64,000 bases of DNA. It comes from Chromobacterium sp. ATCC 53434 (GTDB taxonomy: Bacteria; Pseudomonadota; Gammaproteobacteria; Burkholderiales; Chromobacteriaceae). Made by a program: the position numbers and the translations under genes. Location of the stretch: positions 372,001-436,000 of the forward strand of contig NZ_CP025429.1 in assembly GCF_002848345.1 (NCBI RefSeq), written 5' to 3'. Positions 12,131 through 25,339 of this stretch are shown here, in pieces (position 1 is the first letter of the stretch; each line of letters opens with the position of its first letter). Under the pieces are notes generated by a model. That model worked only from the letters and a program-made list of their open reading frames with translations, was not told where the DNA came from and ran no database searches.

Positions 12131-13714
12131 TCAGTCGTTGCCGGGCGGCGTCAGCACGGTGTCCCGGGTTTCGGGCAGCAGTTCCGGGTAGTCGCGGCTG
12201 TAATGCAGGCCGCGGCTTTCCTTGCGATCGAGCGCGGAACGGACGATCAGCTCGGCGGTCTGGACCAGGTTGCGCAGTTCGATCAGATCGTTGCTGACGT
12301 GGAAGTTGCTGTAGTACTCGTTGATCTCGCCCTTCAGCAGGTCGATGCGGTGCAGCGCCCGCTCCAGCCGCTTGTTGGTGCGGACAATGCCGACGTAGTC
12401 CCACATCGCGCGGCGCAGCTCGTCCCAGTTGTGCGAAATCACCACCTCCTCGTCCGGGTCGGTGACGCGACTGTCGTCCCAGGCGGGAATCGCCGGCAGC
12501 TTGATGGCGGCCGCCGCCAGGATGTCCGCCGCCGCCGCCTTGCCGATCACTAGGCATTCCAGCAGGGAGTTGCTGGCCAGCCGGTTGGCGCCGTGAAGGC
12601 CGGTGTGCGCCACTTCGCCGACCGCGTACAGGCCCTCGACATCGGTGCGGCCGGCGAGATCGGTCACCAGGCCGCCGCAGGTGAAATGCACCGCCGGCAC
12701 CACCGGGATCGGCTGCTGGGTGATGTCTATGCCCAGTTCCAGGCAATGGGCATAGATATTGGGGAAGTGTTCCTTGATGAACTGGGCCGGCTTGTAGGAG
12801 ATGTCCAGATAGACGCAGTCCAGGCCGTGCTTCTTCATTTCGAAGTCGATGGCGCGCGCCACCACGTCGCGCGGGGCCAGTTCGCCGCGCGGATCGTGCT
12901 GCGGCATGAAGCGAGTGCCGTCGGGCAGCTTCAGGATGCCGCCTTCGCCGCGCACCGCCTCCGAGATCAGGAAGGACTTGGCGTGCGGGTGGTACAGGCA
13001 GGTCGGGTGGAACTGCATGAACTCCATATTGCCGACGCGGCAGCCGGCGCGCCAACCCATCGCGATGCCGTCGCCGGTGGCGGTGTCCGGATTGGTGGTA
13101 TAGAGGTAGACCTTGCCGGCGCCGCCGGAGGCCAGGATGGTGTGCTGGGCGGCGATGGTCACGACCCGATCCAGGTCCTTGTCCAGCGCGTAGACGCCGT
13201 AGGCGCGCTTGCCGGTTTGACCCAGCTTCTGCGAAGTGATCAGGTCTATCGCTATATAGTGTTCCAGCTCGGTGATATTCGGATGCGCCTTGATCTTCTG
13301 TCCCAGCGTGCTGGTCACCGCGGCGCCGGTGGCGTCGGCGGCGTGGATGATGCGGCGATGGCTGTGGCCGCCTTCGCGCGTCAGGTGATAGCCGGTCTGA
13401 TGTTCGTCGTCGCGGGTGAAGGGCACGCCCAGCTTGATCAGCCAGTCTATCGCTTCCTTGGAGTGCTCGACGATGAAGCGGGTGGTCTCCTCATTGCACA
13501 GCCCGGCGCCGGCGATCAGCGTGTCGCGGATGTGGTCCTCCACCGAGTCTTCGGTGTCCAGCACCGCGGCGATGCCGCCCTGGGCATAGGTCGAGCTGCC
13601 TTCCAGCAGATCCCGCTTGGTGATCAGGCCCACCTTGCGCTTTTCCGCCAGGTGCAGCGCCAGCGTCATGCCGGCCAGGCCGCTGCCAATAATCAGAACA
13701 TCAAACTTGAGCAT
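12131..13714 (-). CDS. nadB: L-aspartate oxidase NadB
   Basis: First enzyme of NAD synthesis from aspartate: it oxidises L-aspartate to iminoaspartate using FAD. The 527-residue protein opens with the FAD-binding [18 protein letters not shown]. It carries the succinate-dehydrogenase-like run [13 protein letters not shown], the catalytic-region HPTCLYHP and the second FAD motif [16 protein letters not shown]. The start at 13714 matches the usual family start, a few residues before the Rossmann fold; no strong ribosome site is visible. nadA and nadC are not adjacent. It is divergent from the rRNA operon, whose promoter lies about 230 bases away. Confidence 0.96.
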   Translation of the reverse strand: MLKFDVLIIGSGLAGMTLALHLAEKRKVGLITKRDLLEGSSTYAQGGIAAVLDTEDSVEDHIRDTLIAGAGLCNEETTRFIVEHSKEAIDWLIKLGVPFTRDDEHQTGYHLTREGGHSHRRIIHAADATGAAVTSTLGQKIKAHPNITELEHYIAIDLITSQKLGQTGKRAYGVYALDKDLDRVVTIAAQHTILASGGAGKVYLYTTNPDTATGDGIAMGWRAGCRVGNMEFMQFHPTCLYHPHAKSFLISEAVRGEGGILKLPDGTRFMPQHDPRGELAPRDVVARAIDFEMKKHGLDCVYLDISYKPAQFIKEHFPNIYAHCLELGIDITQQPIPVVPAVHFTCGGLVTDLAGRTDVEGLYAVGEVAHTGLHGANRLASNSLLECLVIGKAAAADILAAAAIKLPAIPAWDDSRVTDPDEEVVISHNWDELRRAMWDYVGIVRTNKRLERALHRIDLLKGEINEYYSNFHVSNDLIELRNLVQTAELIVRSALDRKESRGLHYSRDYPELLPETRDTVLTPPGND

Positions 13715-13946
13715 ATCAATGTGTCCACACGGCAGGCACGTCATTGTGCCAAATGCATGTGAGCGTAGCAGAATCGACAGGGCGAGCGTAGCGGCAGGCC
13801 GGAATGCGGGCATGGCTGCGAGTCGGCATCGCTGCTCGTGCACGATGAAATTACAATGCCGTTGACCTATCTTTTGTAAAATCAGGTGCTTGTGTTCCCG
13901 CTTTGTCGGCGTGCCGAATTTTTTCAGATTTTTCTCACGGAAAGTG

Positions 13947-13975
13947 TTGACGCCTCCTGGGGTGGCCGGTATAGT
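13947..13975 (+). promoter_or_regulatory. rRNA operon promoter
   Basis: TTGACG (13947-13952) and TATAGT (13970-13975) are separated by exactly 17 bases. An A/T-rich stretch just upstream (13917-13938) can serve as an UP element. A GC-rich discriminator (CGCCTCC) follows, as expected for growth-rate-controlled rRNA promoters. Confidence 0.85.
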
Positions 13976-14052
13976 TCGCCTCCTCAGCTGACGCAGCGAA
14001 CGAAACGGCGGAAACGAAACGGTTCCGGTGAAGACGACGCAGCGGCCAGCAC

Positions 14053-14064
14053 TGCTCTTTAACA
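14053..14064 (+). promoter_or_regulatory. boxA antitermination site in rRNA leader
   Basis: TGCTCTTTAACA is identical to the core of the classical rrn boxA bound by NusB/NusE. It sits about 115 bases before the mature 16S end. Confidence 0.85.
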
Positions 14065-14179
14065 GAACGAATAACCGATAGGTGTAAGTGCTTGGCGAAA
14101 GCCGACACTTGCACTGCAAGAGACAAGAGATACTTGTTTATTTCTTTGAACTTGCGTGCCAGAAAATTGCTATGAGATT

Positions 14180-15718
<1,539 letters not shown>

Positions 15719-15809
15719 GAGACTGGCGATTGCCAAGTACTTACAACCTATCGGTTATTTGATTTGAAGGGCATTGAGGTTGTGGATGCCACGATCTCAT
15801 AAGTCAACT

Positions 15810-15886
15810 GGGTTTGTAGCTCAGCTGGTTAGAGCACTGTGTTGATAACGCAGGGGTCGTAGGTTCGAGTCCTACCAGACCCACCA
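15810..15886 (+). tRNA. tRNA-Ile (GAT)
   Basis: Acceptor arm GGGTTTG pairs with CAGACCC, the anticodon GAT is at 15844-15846, and the CCA end is encoded (15884-15886). It is in the usual place in the 16S-23S spacer. Confidence 0.97.
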
Positions 15887-15940
15887 GTTACACTCTGGGT
15901 GTTCTGATGAGCACTACGGAGAACCATTTTTGTTCCAGGC

Positions 15941-15993
15941 AAGGCGCGAAGAAGCGAAGTGTGCGAATGCACATGAGCGACTGAGCAACGCAG
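15941..15993 (+). repeat. 53-bp dispersed repeat in the rRNA spacer
   Basis: The block starts AAGGCGCG, ends CAACGCAG and holds a hairpin (TGTGC-GAAT-GCACA) in the middle. A second block of the same length, with the same ends and a different central hairpin, lies at 40895-40947. Both are preceded by GAGAACC. Confidence 0.6.
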
Positions 15994-16008
15994 CATCACC
16001 CAAAAAGA

Positions 16009-16084
16009 GGGGGATTAGCTCAGTTGGGAGAGCACCTGCTTTGCAAGCAGGGGGTCGTCGGTTCGATCCCGTCATCCTCCACCA
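16009..16084 (+). tRNA. tRNA-Ala (TGC)
   Basis: Acceptor GGGGGAT pairs with ATCCTCC (one G-T pair), anticodon TGC is at 16042-16044, the T arm is GGTTCGATCCC-like, and CCA is encoded. Second spacer tRNA of the operon. Confidence 0.97.
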
Positions 16085-16145
16085 CTCACGCCGCAAACAA
16101 AATCAAATTGAAAAGTTTGATTCTGTTTGCGTTGTAGAAACGCCC

Positions 16146-16157
16146 GATCTTTAACAA
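16146..16157 (+). promoter_or_regulatory. boxA-like site before 23S
   Basis: GATCTTTAACAA shares CTTTAACAA with the classical boxA and lies in the spacer upstream of 23S, where a second boxA is normally found. Confidence 0.6.
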
Positions 16158-16340
16158 ACTGAAGAAGCCGAATATATAAGACGGCGAAACAAACAATAGG
16201 AGTTAACTCTTCTGTTGAATGAATCGTCATCTTGGGTATTTGATTGTATCTAAGGCTGCGTCGCCATATCAAAAGGGGCGGTGCAGTCGTCGCACAAACA
16301 CTCTCTGTTGTTTTAGTGATTTAGGTTACTGAAATGATAG

Positions 16341-19232
<2,892 letters not shown>

Positions 19233-19384
19233 ATCATTTGAGTGACTTAACTGCGTGCGAATCTGTGATTCGCTCAGCGATAAGCTAAGTGACGATGATG
19301 GAGTGTTGTGCGACACAATTAAATACCGAATATTCGAGGGTTGGTTTGAAACCGGCCCGGGCTTCTTGAGTTTGTACCAGTTTA

Positions 19385-19503
19385 TGTCTGGTGGCCATAG
19401 CGAGGTGGTCCCACGCCTTCCCATCCCGAACAGGATCGTGAAACGCCTTAGCGCCGATGATAGTGTGGCATTCGCCATGTGAAAGTAGGACACCGCCAGA
19501 CGC
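19385..19503 (+). rRNA. rrf: 5S ribosomal RNA
   Basis: About 119 bases. It begins TGTCTGGTGGCC, contains CCCATCCCGAACAGG and GTGAAACGCC, and ends with CCGCCAGACG pairing back to the start. It closes the rRNA operon. Confidence 0.95.
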
Positions 19504-19513
19504 CCGATAAGCG

Positions 19514-19542
19514 AAACCCCAGCTCGATGAGCTGGGGTTTTT
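19514..19542 (+). terminator. rRNA operon terminator
   Basis: AAACCCCAGCTC (19514-19525) and GAGCTGGGGTTT (19529-19540) form a 12-bp perfect stem with a 3-base loop, followed directly by more T residues. Confidence 0.93.
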
Positions 19543-19571
19543 GCGTTGCGCGGCCGAAACGCGCGACCCCG

Positions 19572-19605
19572 AAAAATAGCCCCGCCGGAGCAATCCGGCG
19601 GGGCT
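19572..19605 (-). terminator. Terminator of the VOC gene
   Basis: AGCCCCGCCGGA (19578-19589) pairs perfectly with TCCGGCGGGGCT (19594-19605). Read on the minus strand the stem is followed by ATTTTTC, a good rho-independent terminator just past the stop codon. Confidence 0.85.
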
Positions 19606-19613
19606 GTGTCGTT

Positions 19614-19925
19614 TCAGCGGTACTGCATCAGCTCGACCGGCGCGCCATTGACCTCGATGAAGGCGACGGTCAGTCCCGGACTGGGGCTGTTCGGGGCGAT
19701 CAGCAGCTTGTGTCCGGCCAGCGCCTTCTCCAGATCGTCGACCTCGAACGCGACGTGCGGCACCCGCTTGACGAGATCCGGGTAGGGCGCGTCTTCCCAG
19801 TAGCGCTGCCACTGGATGCCGAAGGCGTTGTCCTGGTGGTCGCTGACCGTCATCTTCAGGTGCGGCAGATCGATCTCATTGTCGAAGCGCCCGTCCGTCG
19901 GTATGCCGATATGGTTGTATTTCAT
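19614..19925 (-). CDS. Small VOC-superfamily (glyoxalase-like) protein
   Basis: A 103-residue cytoplasmic protein with the vicinal-oxygen-chelate pattern: an opening MKYNHIGIP strand with the His of the metal site, VPHVAFEVDDLEKAL in the middle and VELMQYR at the end, where the last metal Glu would lie. It is shorter than a two-module glyoxalase, so it would act as a dimer. The substrate cannot be told. It has its own terminator and lies just downstream of the glycosyltransferase operon, which ends in a separate terminator. Confidence 0.8.
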   Translation of the reverse strand: MKYNHIGIPTDGRFDNEIDLPHLKMTVSDHQDNAFGIQWQRYWEDAPYPDLVKRVPHVAFEVDDLEKALAGHKLLIAPNSPSPGLTVAFIEVNGAPVELMQYR

Positions 19926-19945
19926 GCGCTGTCCTCGATCGCTGG

Positions 19946-19980
19946 CGATAAAAAATCCCCGCTGTCTTGGACAGCAGGGA
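19946..19980 (-). terminator. Terminator after the glycosyltransferase operon
   Basis: TCCCCGCTGTC (19956-19966) pairs with GACAGCAGGGA (19970-19980) with one mismatch over a 3-base loop. On the minus strand it is followed by a run of six T. Confidence 0.8.
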
Positions 19981-20019
19981 CGGTAAAGGTTTGCCGGGGT
20001 AGCCGCGCTTCCGTCCGGT

Positions 20020-20988
20020 TCATGCCAGCTGGAGGGCGCTCTTCCTGAAGCGGCAGATGACTTTCACGCACATCCGGGAGGCAACACTCCGATACATCAG
20101 CAGTGGCCGGACGAGCAGGCGGTAGGCTGGCAGGTCGTGGAAGGCCTGGTCCAGCGCGGAGATCGGGTTTTCCGCTCCGGCATCGGCCTGGCCGCCGCTG
20201 CAGAAGCTGGCCAGGAACCACATCGCGGAATGCAGGATCAGCCGTTTCAGCCTGGCCTCTCCGGGCAGGAAGGCATCCAGCTGGGCCCTGAGATTGACGC
20301 CGAACACCTCGACGAGGCGGTAGCCGCCGGAGGAGTTGTTCGGCTCGGCGGCGATCAGACAGGCCTGGCTGCTGGCGAAGCGTCGGCCTTGGCGGAGCAG
20401 CGGCAATATCCACGCCATCTGACCGATCCAGGTGCCTTGCCGTATCGAGCCGGCGAAGTCCGGATCTTGCAGCAGCTGCCGTTTGTTGAAGACCAGCGCC
20501 GATATGAAGGTGAAGTAGACGCCGATCGGACGGGCGAAATCGGCGGACGACGAGAAATGGTCTATGCCTTGGTTTCTCGGCTTGCGATCGGCCAGGCGGG
20601 TCTCGGTGCAGGTTTCGCTTTTCAGATAGAGCAGCGACAGCTCCTCGCGCTCCAGCGTCTCGATCACGGTGTCCAGCGTTTGCTCGTAGACGTATTCGTC
20701 GTCGCCCAGTATCCAGCCGTAGACGCTGTCTACGCGCTCGAAGGACTGGATCACATTGGCGTCCGGGCCGAGATTGCGGTCGTTGCATTGATAGCGCAGC
20801 GGCTTGCCGGCCTGGATATAGGCCTGGCAGAGCGCGGCGGTGCCGTCGCTGGACGCGTTGTCCAGGACCAGCAGGCTGACCTTGCTGCGGTGGCGCTCCA
20901 CCGCGGGCAGCAGAGTGTCCAGCAGCCTTCTTAGATAGGCTTCCCGATTGAAGGTCGGAATGCAGATGGACAGCAGCGTTTCACTCAT
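20020..20988 (-). CDS. Family 2 glycosyltransferase
   Basis: Likely transfers a sugar from a nucleotide sugar to a surface glycan or other acceptor in the cytoplasm. The 322-residue protein opens with SICIPTFNREAYLRRLLDTL, the classical GT-A start, has VLDNASSDGT near residues 41-50 and the metal-binding DxD-like GDDE with Asp96/Asp97. No membrane segment is evident. Its ATG overlaps the stop of the upstream epimerase gene (ATGA), so the two are translationally coupled. Acceptor and sugar are unknown. Confidence 0.88.
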   Translation of the reverse strand: MSETLLSICIPTFNREAYLRRLLDTLLPAVERHRSKVSLLVLDNASSDGTAALCQAYIQAGKPLRYQCNDRNLGPDANVIQSFERVDSVYGWILGDDEYVYEQTLDTVIETLEREELSLLYLKSETCTETRLADRKPRNQGIDHFSSSADFARPIGVYFTFISALVFNKRQLLQDPDFAGSIRQGTWIGQMAWILPLLRQGRRFASSQACLIAAEPNNSSGGYRLVEVFGVNLRAQLDAFLPGEARLKRLILHSAMWFLASFCSGGQADAGAENPISALDQAFHDLPAYRLLVRPLLMYRSVASRMCVKVICRFRKSALQLA

Positions 20989-22106
20989 CCCAGTCTCGCC
21001 TCGATGGCTACGTTGCCGGAGACGGGCCGCGCGCATTCGCTCATCGCCTCTATCATGCGGCCGAAGCCGTGTTCGGGGCCGATGCGGGCCTTCCAGCCCA
21101 GGCTTTCCAGCCTTTGCACGTCGGGTATCAGGCAATCGAATGCGCTGCTGAGGTAGGACCCGTTCTTGGCCGGATTCTTGTATTCGAGCGACAGGCCTTT
21201 TTCCGGATACAGATTGACCAGCAGCTCGGCGAGCTCCCTTATCGTCAGCCGCGCCTGCGGATTGGCGACATTATAGGGTTTGCCGGGCTGTCCCTTCAGC
21301 AGCGCGGTAAAGATGCCGGAGATGGCGTCCGAGGCATAGCAGAAGGCCCGCGTGGCCGCGCCGTCGCCATTGATGACGATGTTCTCGTTCCGGATGACGT
21401 TGTAGCTGAAGTCGGCGTAGCTGCGTCCATCCTCGGCCCGCAGTCCCGGTCCATAGGTATGGAAGGGGCGGACGATGAAGGCGGGAAGCCTGTACTGCTG
21501 ATGCCAGGCGACGCACAGGGTCTCGCCCAGCCGTTTGCTTTCCGCGTAGCAGGCGCGCACCGTCGCCGGGTCCTGCGTGCCGTAGTCCAGCTCGCTGAGC
21601 GGGCGATTGTGCGTGGAGGAGCCGTATACCTCGCTGCTGCTGATGAAAAGAAAGCCGCGCGGGTCGTCGCAGCTTTGCAGTGCCTGCAGCAGGCCGGCCG
21701 TGCCTACGGCATTGGGCAGCAGTGTGCCGACTGGATCGACGCCATAGAAACGCGGGCTGGCCTGGCTGGCGGCGTGCAGCACGTAATGACAATGGCCCAA
21801 GGGCGGGATGGCGATGCGGTTCAGATCCCACTCCATCCACTGTAGCCGTCTGTGATTGGCCAGCTTCGGTGGAAGGCGAGACCGGGTGCGGGCGATGTCC
21901 CGGACCAGCGCGCGCACGGTCAATGGCCGGGACAGCCGGCCGGAGTCGTTCAGTGCCAGTAGGGTGCGCAGCAGGTAGCCGCCGAGAAAGCCTCCGGCGC
22001 CTGTCACGGCGATGGTCATGCCGTCGAATGCCTGCCATGGCAGGTCGTGCGCAAGTATGGCCTGGACATCTTCGGCATAAATGCGTTCCAGCGCGGATGG
22101 CGGCAT
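20985..22106 (-). CDS. NAD-dependent nucleotide-sugar epimerase/dehydratase
   Basis: Extended-SDR enzyme of 373 residues expected to modify a nucleotide-activated sugar for the coupled glycosyltransferase. The Rossmann motif GAGGFLG is at about residues 36-42, the catalytic region has FISSSEVYG and Y-A-E-S-K, and the sugar-binding part carries RPFHTYGPG. The start at 22106 is preferred to the ATG at 22148, because GGAG lies 10 bases before it and nothing similar precedes the longer form. It resembles dTDP-glucose 4,6-dehydratase and UDP-glucuronate decarboxylase types; the exact reaction cannot be read from sequence. Confidence 0.85.
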   Translation of the reverse strand: MPPSALERIYAEDVQAILAHDLPWQAFDGMTIAVTGAGGFLGGYLLRTLLALNDSGRLSRPLTVRALVRDIARTRSRLPPKLANHRRLQWMEWDLNRIAIPPLGHCHYVLHAASQASPRFYGVDPVGTLLPNAVGTAGLLQALQSCDDPRGFLFISSSEVYGSSTHNRPLSELDYGTQDPATVRACYAESKRLGETLCVAWHQQYRLPAFIVRPFHTYGPGLRAEDGRSYADFSYNVIRNENIVINGDGAATRAFCYASDAISGIFTALLKGQPGKPYNVANPQARLTIRELAELLVNLYPEKGLSLEYKNPAKNGSYLSSAFDCLIPDVQRLESLGWKARIGPEHGFGRMIEAMSECARPVSGNVAIEARLG

Positions 22107-22320
22107 CAGCAACTTTCTCCGATGGTGATTCGAATTTGTCGACGACATGGCCGGGCATGCCGCGCGCGGCAGGCCGACGCTCGCCTTGCATTCATTCAGG
22201 CGTCAGGAAGGGGCGGGATGGTTCGGGAAAGAATAATGAATTCGCCTGGGAATTGCAAGCGCCAGTCGAAATATGGGATTTATCTTGCAGCGCCGGCCGA
22301 TGAGGGGGCGTCGGCTTGCA

Positions 22321-22359
22321 AAAGGGCCGGCCAGTCGCTGCCGCTGGACTGGCCGGCCC
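22321..22359 (-). terminator. Terminator of the gab operon
   Basis: GGGCCGGCCAGTC (22324-22336) and GACTGGCCGGCCC (22347-22359) form a perfect 13-bp stem. On the minus strand TTTT follows. Confidence 0.85.
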
Positions 22360-22367
22360 GGGAGCGC

Positions 22368-23828
22368 TTAGCGGTCCAGCCCGCCCAGCAGCACGTACTT
22401 GATCTCCAGATAATCCTCGATGCCGTACTTCGAGCCCTCGCGACCGAGACCGGACTGCTTGACGCCGCCGAACGGCGCCGCCTCGTTGGACAACAGGCCG
22501 CTGTTGACGGCCACCATGCCGTATTCCAGGCCTTCGGCGACGCGGAAGATGCGGCCGACGTCGCGGGCGTAGAAGTAGCTGGCCAGGCCGAACTCGGTGT
22601 CATTGGCCAGGCGGATCGCCTCGTCCTCGGTCTTGAAGCGGAACAGCGGCGCCAGCGGGCCGAAGGTTTCCTCGCGCGCGACCTTCATGTCGCTGCTGAC
22701 GTCGGCGATCAGCGTCGGCTCGAAGAAGGTGTGGCCCAGCGCGTGGCGCTTGCCGCCGGCGATCAGGCGGCCGCCCTTGGCCAGCGCGTCGGCGATGTGC
22801 TCTTCCACCTTGGCCACCGCGTTCTGGTCGATCAGCGGCCCTTGAGTGGTGCCGGCTTCCAGGCCGTTGCCGACCTTCAGCGTGGCGACGGCGGCGGCGA
22901 ACTTGTCGGCGAAGGCGTCGTAGACGCCGTCCTGCACGTAGATGCGGTTGGCGCAGACGCAGGTCTGGCCGGCGTTGCGGTATTTGGAGATCAGCGCGCC
23001 CTCGACGGCGGCGTCGAGGTCGGCGTCGTCGAAGACGATGAAGGGCGCGTTGCCGCCCAGCTCCATCGATACCTTCTTCACGGTGCCGGCGCATTGGGCG
23101 ATCAGCTTGCGGCCGACCTCGGTGGAGCCGGTGAACGAGAATTTCTTCACGGTGTCGCTGCCGGTCAGCACCGCGCCGATCTCGCTGGAGCCGCCGGTGA
23201 TGACGGAGAACACGCCCGGCGGAATGCCGGCGCGCTCGGCCAGTTCGGCCAGCGCCAGCGCCGACAGCGGCGTCTGGCTGGCCGGGCGGACCACCATGGT
23301 GCAACCGGCGGCCAGCGCCGGCGCGGCCTTGCGGGTGATCATCGCGCTGGGGAAGTTCCACGGCGTGATGGCGGCGGTGACGCCTATCGGCTCCTTGCTC
23401 ACCAGCACGCGGCGGTCGCCTGCCGGGCCGGGCACGATGTCGCCGTAGACGCGCTTGGCTTCTTCGGCGTACCACTCGATATAACTGGCGCCGTAGGCGA
23501 TCTCGCCCTTGGCCTCGGCCAGCGGCTTGCCTTGCTCGGTGGTCAGGATCACCGCCAGGTCCTGCTGGTGGGCCATGATCAGGTCGAACCAGCGGCGCAG
23601 GATGACGGCGCGCTCCTTGGCGCTCTTGGCCTTCCAGGCCGGGAAGGCGCGGGCGGCGGCGGCCACCGCGCGTTCGGCTTCGGCGGCGCCCATCTTCGGC
23701 ACCCGGCCTATGGTCTCGCCAGTGGCCGGGTTGTGCACGGCGATGTGCTGCTCGTTGTCGGCTTCCAGCCATTGGCCGTCCAGATAGCACTGCTGGCGCA
23801 GCAGCTTGGGGTCTTGCAGATTCAGCAT
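22368..23828 (-). CDS. gabD: Succinate-semialdehyde dehydrogenase GabD
   Basis: Oxidises succinate semialdehyde to succinate with NAD(P)+, the second step of GABA breakdown. The 486-residue protein has all aldehyde-dehydrogenase marks: the PWNFPSAM cofactor region, FTGSTEVG, the general base Glu in MELGGNAPF and the catalytic Cys in NAGQTCVC. The Lys/Ser pattern near VRPASQTPLSA fits the GabD subgroup, though the usual Lys of KPA is Arg here (VRPA), which is worth noting. It follows gabT, and the two form a two-gene operon separated by a hairpin repeat. Confidence 0.95.
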   Translation of the reverse strand: MLNLQDPKLLRQQCYLDGQWLEADNEQHIAVHNPATGETIGRVPKMGAAEAERAVAAAARAFPAWKAKSAKERAVILRRWFDLIMAHQQDLAVILTTEQGKPLAEAKGEIAYGASYIEWYAEEAKRVYGDIVPGPAGDRRVLVSKEPIGVTAAITPWNFPSAMITRKAAPALAAGCTMVVRPASQTPLSALALAELAERAGIPPGVFSVITGGSSEIGAVLTGSDTVKKFSFTGSTEVGRKLIAQCAGTVKKVSMELGGNAPFIVFDDADLDAAVEGALISKYRNAGQTCVCANRIYVQDGVYDAFADKFAAAVATLKVGNGLEAGTTQGPLIDQNAVAKVEEHIADALAKGGRLIAGGKRHALGHTFFEPTLIADVSSDMKVAREETFGPLAPLFRFKTEDEAIRLANDTEFGLASYFYARDVGRIFRVAEGLEYGMVAVNSGLLSNEAAPFGGVKQSGLGREGSKYGIEDYLEIKYVLLGGLDR

Positions 23829-23865
23829 TGGTTTGGTGTCCTTTGGCGGGTGTGGGCGGCGTCGC

Positions 23866-23907
23866 CCCCTCTCCCCAACCCCTCTCCCGCGAGGGGAGAG
23901 GGGTTGG
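23866..23907. repeat. Hairpin repeat between gabT and gabD
   Basis: CCAACCCCTCTCCC (23875-23888) pairs perfectly with its complement at 23894-23907. Read on the minus strand it shows two GGGAGAGGGG blocks, the same family as the repeat inside vgrG at 98-139. It may lower gabD expression relative to gabT or stabilise the upstream message. Confidence 0.75.
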
Positions 23908-23910
23908 TAA

Positions 23911-25176
23911 TCAGGCCTTCAGCGCCGCGTCCAGCTTGCCCAGCGCCTCGGCGAAGACGTCGTCTTCGATGGTCAACGGGAACAGGAAGCGGACGACATT
24001 GGCGTAGACGCCGCAGGTCAGCAGGATCAGGCCGTTCTCCAGCGCGTGCTGCTGCACTTTTTTGGCGAAGTCGGGATCCGGAGTGTGGCTGCCGGGCTGA
24101 TTGAATTCGACTGCGATCATCGCGCCGAGGCCGCGGACTTCGGCGATTTGCGGCACGGCCGATTTCAGGCCGTTCAGCTTTTCCTTCAGCGCGTCGCCGA
24201 GGCGCACCGCGCGCTCGGACAGCTTTTCGCTGTCGATGATGTCCAGCACCGCGTGGGCTGCGGCCAGCGCCAGCGGGTTGCCGGCGTAGGTGCCGCCGAG
24301 GCCGCCCGGCGCCGGCGCGTCCATCACTTCGGCGCGGCCGGTGACGGCGGACAGCGGGAAGCCGCCGGCCAGAGACTTGGCCATGGTGATCAGATCCGGC
24401 ACCGCGTCGAAATGCTCGCTGGCCAGCAGCTTGCCGGTGCGGGCGAAGCCGGTTTGCACCTCGTCGGCGATCAGCAGGATGCCGTGGCGGTCGCACAGCT
24501 CGCGCAGCGCCTTCACCCACTCGGCCGGGGCGGCGTAGAAGCCGCCTTCGCCCTGTACCGGTTCGTAGATGATGGCGGCGACGCGGGCCGGGTCGATGTC
24601 GTACTTGAACAGTCTTTCCAGGCCGGCCAGCGAATCCTGCACCGTCACGCCGTGCAGCGCGTTCGGATACGGCGCGTGGTAGACGTCGGACGGGAAGGGG
24701 CCGAAGCCCAGCTTGTACGGCGCCACCTTGCCGGTCAGCGCCATGCCCATCAGCGTGCGGCCGTGGAAGGCGCCGCCGAAGGCGATGACGCCGGGGCGGC
24801 CGGTGGCGGCGCGGGCGATCTTGACCGCGTTTTCCACCGCTTCGGCGCCGGTGGTGAACAGGGCGGTTTTCTTGGCGTGTTTGCCGGGCGTCAGCCGGTT
24901 CAGTTTCTCGGCCAGGCTGATGTAGGATTCGTACGGCACCACCTGGTAGCAGGTGTGGCTGAAGCGGGATAGTTGCTCCGCCACCGCGGTCTCCACTTTC
25001 GGGTGCAGGTGGCCGGTGTTGAGCACGCCTATGCCGCCGGCGAAGTCGATATAGCGTCGGCCCTCGGTATCCCAAACCTCGGCGTTCTTCGCGCGTTCGG
25101 CGAAGAAGCCGCACATGACACCGACACCGCGGGGGGTGGCGTCGGCCTTGCGTTGCAACAGTTGCTGCTGGCTCAT
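23911..25176 (-). CDS. gabT: 4-aminobutyrate aminotransferase GabT
   Basis: Pyridoxal-phosphate enzyme that moves the amino group of GABA to 2-oxoglutarate, giving succinate semialdehyde for GabD. The 421-residue protein shows the class III pattern: TTGAEAVENAVKIAR, the YEPVQGEGGF segment, the cofactor Asp in LLIADEVQTGFART, and the PLP lysine in MAKSLAGGFPL. The ATG at 25176 is preceded by AGGAG at good distance; a longer frame to 25263 is open but lacks support. It is first gene of the gabT-gabD operon; no gab regulator lies next to it. Confidence 0.95.
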   Translation of the reverse strand: MSQQQLLQRKADATPRGVGVMCGFFAERAKNAEVWDTEGRRYIDFAGGIGVLNTGHLHPKVETAVAEQLSRFSHTCYQVVPYESYISLAEKLNRLTPGKHAKKTALFTTGAEAVENAVKIARAATGRPGVIAFGGAFHGRTLMGMALTGKVAPYKLGFGPFPSDVYHAPYPNALHGVTVQDSLAGLERLFKYDIDPARVAAIIYEPVQGEGGFYAAPAEWVKALRELCDRHGILLIADEVQTGFARTGKLLASEHFDAVPDLITMAKSLAGGFPLSAVTGRAEVMDAPAPGGLGGTYAGNPLALAAAHAVLDIIDSEKLSERAVRLGDALKEKLNGLKSAVPQIAEVRGLGAMIAVEFNQPGSHTPDPDFAKKVQQHALENGLILLTCGVYANVVRFLFPLTIEDDVFAEALGKLDAALKA

Positions 25177-25339
25177 GGAATTCTCCTGGGGCCGGGCGAT
25201 CGTGGCGCCGCCGCGGCATGGTCGATACGGCGCCGGCGGGAAGCCGGCGCGTCTGCGGATCATTCTATGAGCGTGTTTAGCAAAAAGCTACACGTGCAAT
25301 AAAAAATTAAACACCTGTGGCGCGACGGGTACAGCGGCG

